NCBI GenBank assembly: GCA_964575715.1
Contig: CAZNSG010000342.1
Coordinates: 1 to 16,029, forward strand
From: PNAI01 sp964575715
Lineage (GTDB): Bacteria; Pseudomonadota; Alphaproteobacteria; Rhizobiales; Xanthobacteraceae
Length of the DNA: 16,029 nucleotides
Direction: 5' to 3'
The position numbers and the translations under genes were made by a program. Positions 13,796 to 16,029 of this stretch are shown piece after piece. The notes below the pieces were generated by a model. That model was not told where the DNA came from. It searched no databases and was given only the letters and a program-made list of their open reading frames with translations. The stretch's first letter is position 1, and each line of letters begins with the position of its first letter.

Positions 13796-15594
13796 GTTCG
13801 ATGGCAGCATCGTTGGCAATCGAACCGCAAACGCCGGCCGAGCCTTTACCGGCAATGCCTTCGGCGAGCGCAGCTTCGCCGGCAAAACCCGGGCGCCGCT
13901 ATTTTGGGCACGCGCTGCTCTATGGCCGTGACGTCGATCGCGGGCGCAAGGCGAAAGCGCGTATCGGATTGGCGATCGCGGTATTCGTCGTCATTTTTGG
14001 GGTGATTGCCACGCGACTCGTCATGTTCGCGACGACGACGGACAATCATGGCGGGCGTCGCGGCGCGGTCCAGGAAAGAATGGCCGCCACGCGCCCCGAT
14101 ATCCTCGATCGCAATGGACAAATCCTTGCTACCGACATCAACGCGCCCTCGCTGTTCGCCGAGCCGCGCAAGATTCTTGACGTTGACGAGGCGGTTGAAC
14201 TCTTGACTGCGGTGCTGCCCGATCTCGATGCCATGGAATTGCGCGATCGGCTCAGCACGCGGCGCGGCTTCGTATGGCTCAAGCGCGAGATTGGCGCCCA
14301 GCAAGCGAAGGAGATTCGCCGGTTCGGCATACCCGGCATTGGCTTTATGCCGGAGAACCGGCGCGTCTATCCCAACAACGCCGCGGTGTCCCACGTTATC
14401 GGCTATGTCAACGTCGACAATCAGGGCACGGCGGGGATCGAGAAATGGCTCGATGCCAGCGGTCTCGCGGCACTCCATCTCGTGGGGCTCGCCACCGACC
14501 GGCTGCAAAAGCCGGTCGAACTCGCCCTCGATCTGCGCATCCAGCATGCGCTGCGCGAGGAACTCGCTGCCGCTGCCAAAAAGTTCAAATCAATCGCGGC
14601 CGCCGGCATCATCAGCGATGTGCGTACCGGCGAGGTCGTGGCCATGGTCTCGCTGCCGGATTACGACCCGAACAATCCGCGCCAGGCGCTCGACCCGCAA
14701 CGCCTGAATCGGCTGACCACCGGCGTGTTCGAACTCGGTTCGACCTACAAGGCGCTCACGGTGGCGATGGCGCTCGATTCCGGCAAGGTCACGCTCGCCT
14801 CCACGTTCGATGCGCGCCAGCCGCTGCAATACGGCAAGTACACGATTGACGACTTTCACGGGCAGAGACGCATTCTCACTGTGCCGGAAATCTTCACCTA
14901 TTCCTCCAACATCGGCACGGCAAAAATGGCGCTCTCGCTCGGCGTGGAGCACCACAAGTCATTTCTGAAAAAGCTCGGTCAGCTCGACCGGCTGCGCACC
15001 GAGTTGCCGGAAAGCGCCGAGCCGCTCTACCCCAAGCAATATTGGGGCGAGATCAACAGTGCGACCATCGCGTTCGGCCATGGGCTATCGGTCTCGCCCT
15101 TGCAGGCGGTGATGGGGATCGGCGCGCTGGTCAACGGCGGCTATCTCATTCCGCCGACCTTCCTTAAACGCAGCGAAGCGCAGGCGAGCGCGGTTGCCGT
15201 TCGCGTCGTCAAGCCGCAGACCAGCGATGCCATGCGTTACCTGATGCGCCTCAACGTCGAGAAAGGCACCGCCACCCGGGCCGAGGTGAAGGGTTATTAT
15301 GTCGGCGGCAAGACCGGCACTTCGGAGAAGGTGGTGGACGGCCATTACTCCAAGCACAAGATACTCAATACGTTCATGGCGGTGCTGCCCGCCGACCAGC
15401 CGCGCTACCTCATCCTGATCATGCTCGACGAGCCGCAACCGACCCCGGAGAGCAACGGCAAAGCGACCGCCGGCTTGAATGCCGCGCCGACCGCCGGGAA
15501 TGTCATCGCTCGCGTCGCGCCCATGCTGGGATTGGAACCGCGCTACGATTTGCCCCCTTCCGAGCGGCTGATTTTGACCCGGGGCGGGCGCTGA
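13792..15594 (+). CDS. ftsI: Peptidoglycan D,D-transpeptidase FtsI (penicillin-binding protein 3)
   Basis: FtsI cross-links septal peptidoglycan at the division site. The 600-residue product has a cytoplasmic tail of about 55 residues, one membrane span (about 57-80, IGLAIAVFVVIFGVIATRLV), a pedestal domain starting near RPDILDRNGQILATD, and a transpeptidase domain. The active-site motifs are S317-T-Y-K320 (ELGSTYKALT), S371-S-N373 and K507-T-G509 (GGKTGTSEK). The length and order fit class B PBPs. The start may be GTG 13792, overlapping the ftsL stop, or ATG 13801, which has AAGGTGAG just upstream. In most dcw clusters murE follows at once, but here 396 bp holding a MITE-like insertion intervene. 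Confidence 0.96.
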   Translation: MSSMAASLAIEPQTPAEPLPAMPSASAASPAKPGRRYFGHALLYGRDVDRGRKAKARIGLAIAVFVVIFGVIATRLVMFATTTDNHGGRRGAVQERMAATRPDILDRNGQILATDINAPSLFAEPRKILDVDEAVELLTAVLPDLDAMELRDRLSTRRGFVWLKREIGAQQAKEIRRFGIPGIGFMPENRRVYPNNAAVSHVIGYVNVDNQGTAGIEKWLDASGLAALHLVGLATDRLQKPVELALDLRIQHALREELAAAAKKFKSIAAAGIISDVRTGEVVAMVSLPDYDPNNPRQALDPQRLNRLTTGVFELGSTYKALTVAMALDSGKVTLASTFDARQPLQYGKYTIDDFHGQRRILTVPEIFTYSSNIGTAKMALSLGVEHHKSFLKKLGQLDRLRTELPESAEPLYPKQYWGEINSATIAFGHGLSVSPLQAVMGIGALVNGGYLIPPTFLKRSEAQASAVAVRVVKPQTSDAMRYLMRLNVEKGTATRAEVKGYYVGGKTGTSEKVVDGHYSKHKILNTFMAVLPADQPRYLILIMLDEPQPTPESNGKATAGLNAAPTAGNVIARVAPMLGLEPRYDLPPSERLILTRGGR

Positions 15595-15624
15595 CGCCCC
15601 AATGACTTCGCCTGCAAGGACAGG

Positions 15625-15634
15625 GTACGATAGG
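15625..15634. repeat. Target-site duplication, left copy
   Basis: GTACGATAGG lies directly outside the left terminal inverted repeat. The same 10 bp lie directly outside the right one at 15975-15984. Perfect direct repeats abutting both ends are the expected result of staggered cutting by a transposase. Confidence 0.85.
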
Positions 15635-15974
15635 CTAAGGTGTGCACACATTTTTTCGAGCCGTTTACTGAGCAAGTATCTGTCAATCCCTCGCATACGA
15701 TCGGACTTGCTCCGACCTCATCCTGAGGAGGGCGCCATCGCAGGCGCAGCCTGCGTAAACTTGGCTGCGATGCGCCCGTCTCGAAGGATGGCCGCGCGCT
15801 CGGAGCTTGGGCCATGCTTCGAGACGCGCCCACGCAAGTCGGCTATAGCCGACTTGCGCACTTAGTATGCCGATGTCGGGTGAACCCGACATCGGTGGGC
15901 GCTCCTCAGCATGAGGTAGAGTGAATTCGTCCATTGGCTCGCCGGCACACGATGAAGATGTGTGCACACCTTAG
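15635..15974. mobile_element. MITE-like non-autonomous element between ftsI and murE
   Basis: The 340-bp element has perfect 17-bp terminal inverted repeats: CTAAGGTGTGCACACAT (15635-15651) and its reverse complement (15958-15974). It is flanked by a perfect 10-bp direct repeat. It encodes no recognisable protein; the frames that cross it lack domain-like content. It contains the palindromic module at 15716-15916, which also occurs elsewhere in the window. Removing the element and one flanking repeat restores a normal 46-bp ftsI-murE junction. The transposase that moved it is not in this window, and I cannot name the IS family. The TIR includes the perfect palindrome GTGTGCACAC. Confidence 0.85.
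15716..15916. repeat. Palindromic repeat module, copy 2, nested in the MITE-like element
   Basis: The outer arms CCTCATCCTGAGGAGG (15716-15731) and GCTCCTCAGCATGAGG (15901-15916) are near-complementary. The first hairpin is the 24-bp palindrome at 15834-15857, identical to copy 1. The second is CCGATGTCGGGT (15870-15881) with ACCCGACATCGG (15884-15895). A further inverted segment, GGGCGCCATCGCAG (about 15730-15743) with CTGCGATGCGCCC (about 15765-15778), is present here and not in copy 1. Order and orientation match copy 1 at 2336-2496. Confidence 0.85.
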
Positions 15975-15984
15975 GTACGATAGG
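15975..15984. repeat. Target-site duplication, right copy
   Basis: This second copy of GTACGATAGG directly follows the right terminal inverted repeat. Its final GG belongs to the GGGGAG ribosome-binding site of murE, so the duplication preserved murE's translation signal. Confidence 0.85.
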
Positions 15985-15990
15985 GGAGAT

Positions 15991-16029
15991 ATGAAGCTCG
16001 CCGAACTTCTCATCGACTCCGCCACGCTG
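15991..16029 (+). CDS. murE: murE, UDP-N-acetylmuramoyl-L-alanyl-D-glutamate ligase (first 13 codons, cut by window end)
   Basis: The frame MKLAELLIDSATL opens at an ATG with AGGGGAG 2-3 nt upstream and runs off the window. The MKL-LL start and the position after ftsI, where dcw clusters place murE, support MurE, which adds meso-diaminopimelate to the peptidoglycan precursor. Only the N terminus is visible, so the call rests largely on gene order. Confidence 0.75.
   Translation, partial: MKLAELLIDSATL

Noticed and set aside
15602..15865. An 87-codon plus-strand frame within the MITE-like element as a transposase fragment
   Set aside because: It has no transposase motif and crosses the terminal repeat and palindromes; its composition follows the repeats.

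Overview
The window looks like a chromosomal segment of a high-GC alphaproteobacterium of the order Hyphomicrobiales (Rhizobiales), near the Bradyrhizobium/Rhodopseudomonas/Xanthobacteraceae part of the tree. This rests on GC-rich codon use, the rsmH-ftsL-ftsI-murE cell-wall genes, an alphaproteobacterial-looking RNase P RNA, an egtB-egtD pair, and several palindromic intergenic repeats of a kind common in that group. The assignment is by eye and was not tested by a search.

Layout. (1) Positions 1-3331, minus strand: a ModA-like binding protein, a small Rieske ferredoxin and an amidohydrolase-2 family enzyme lie in that order. Each gap between them, and the region after the last, holds a different palindromic repeat. 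(2) Positions 3561-6760, plus strand: an ergothioneine operon, egtB-egtD, followed at the same 19-bp spacing by a protein of unknown function that may have a degenerate ATP-grasp fold. (3) Positions 6775-7980, minus strand: an AT-richer accessory patch with a stand-alone HsdR-N-type (PD-(D/E)xK) nuclease-domain protein and a frameshifted Phd/YefM-like antitoxin remnant. (4) Positions about 8020-8441, minus strand: the RNase P RNA gene rnpB with a strong terminator hairpin. (5) Positions 8714-11031: a sparsely coding stretch with a large exported protein and a small secreted protein, both of unknown function, the last 41 codons of a threonine/serine dehydratase-like gene, and a tandem 17-bp repeat. 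(6) Positions 11126-11896, minus strand: an AmiD-like N-acetylmuramoyl-L-alanine amidase. (7) From 12386 to the end, plus strand: the start of the division and cell wall (dcw) cluster, rsmH-ftsL-ftsI and the first 13 codons of murE. mraZ is not in its usual place before rsmH.

The clearest structural discovery is between ftsI and murE. A 340-bp non-coding element (15635-15974) has perfect 17-bp terminal inverted repeats and is flanked by a perfect 10-bp direct repeat, the signature of a MITE-like transposition into the essential dcw operon. Inside it lies a palindromic module that also occurs, without those ends, at 2336-2496. The two copies differ by a compensatory base-pair change in one hairpin stem.

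Functionally, the plus-strand genes cover low-molecular-weight thiol synthesis (EgtB, EgtD) and septal peptidoglycan synthesis (RsmH, FtsL, FtsI, MurE). The amidase beside them fits peptidoglycan turnover or recycling. The best candidates for undescribed biology are the third gene of the egt operon, the orphan HsdR-N protein and the MITE-like element.
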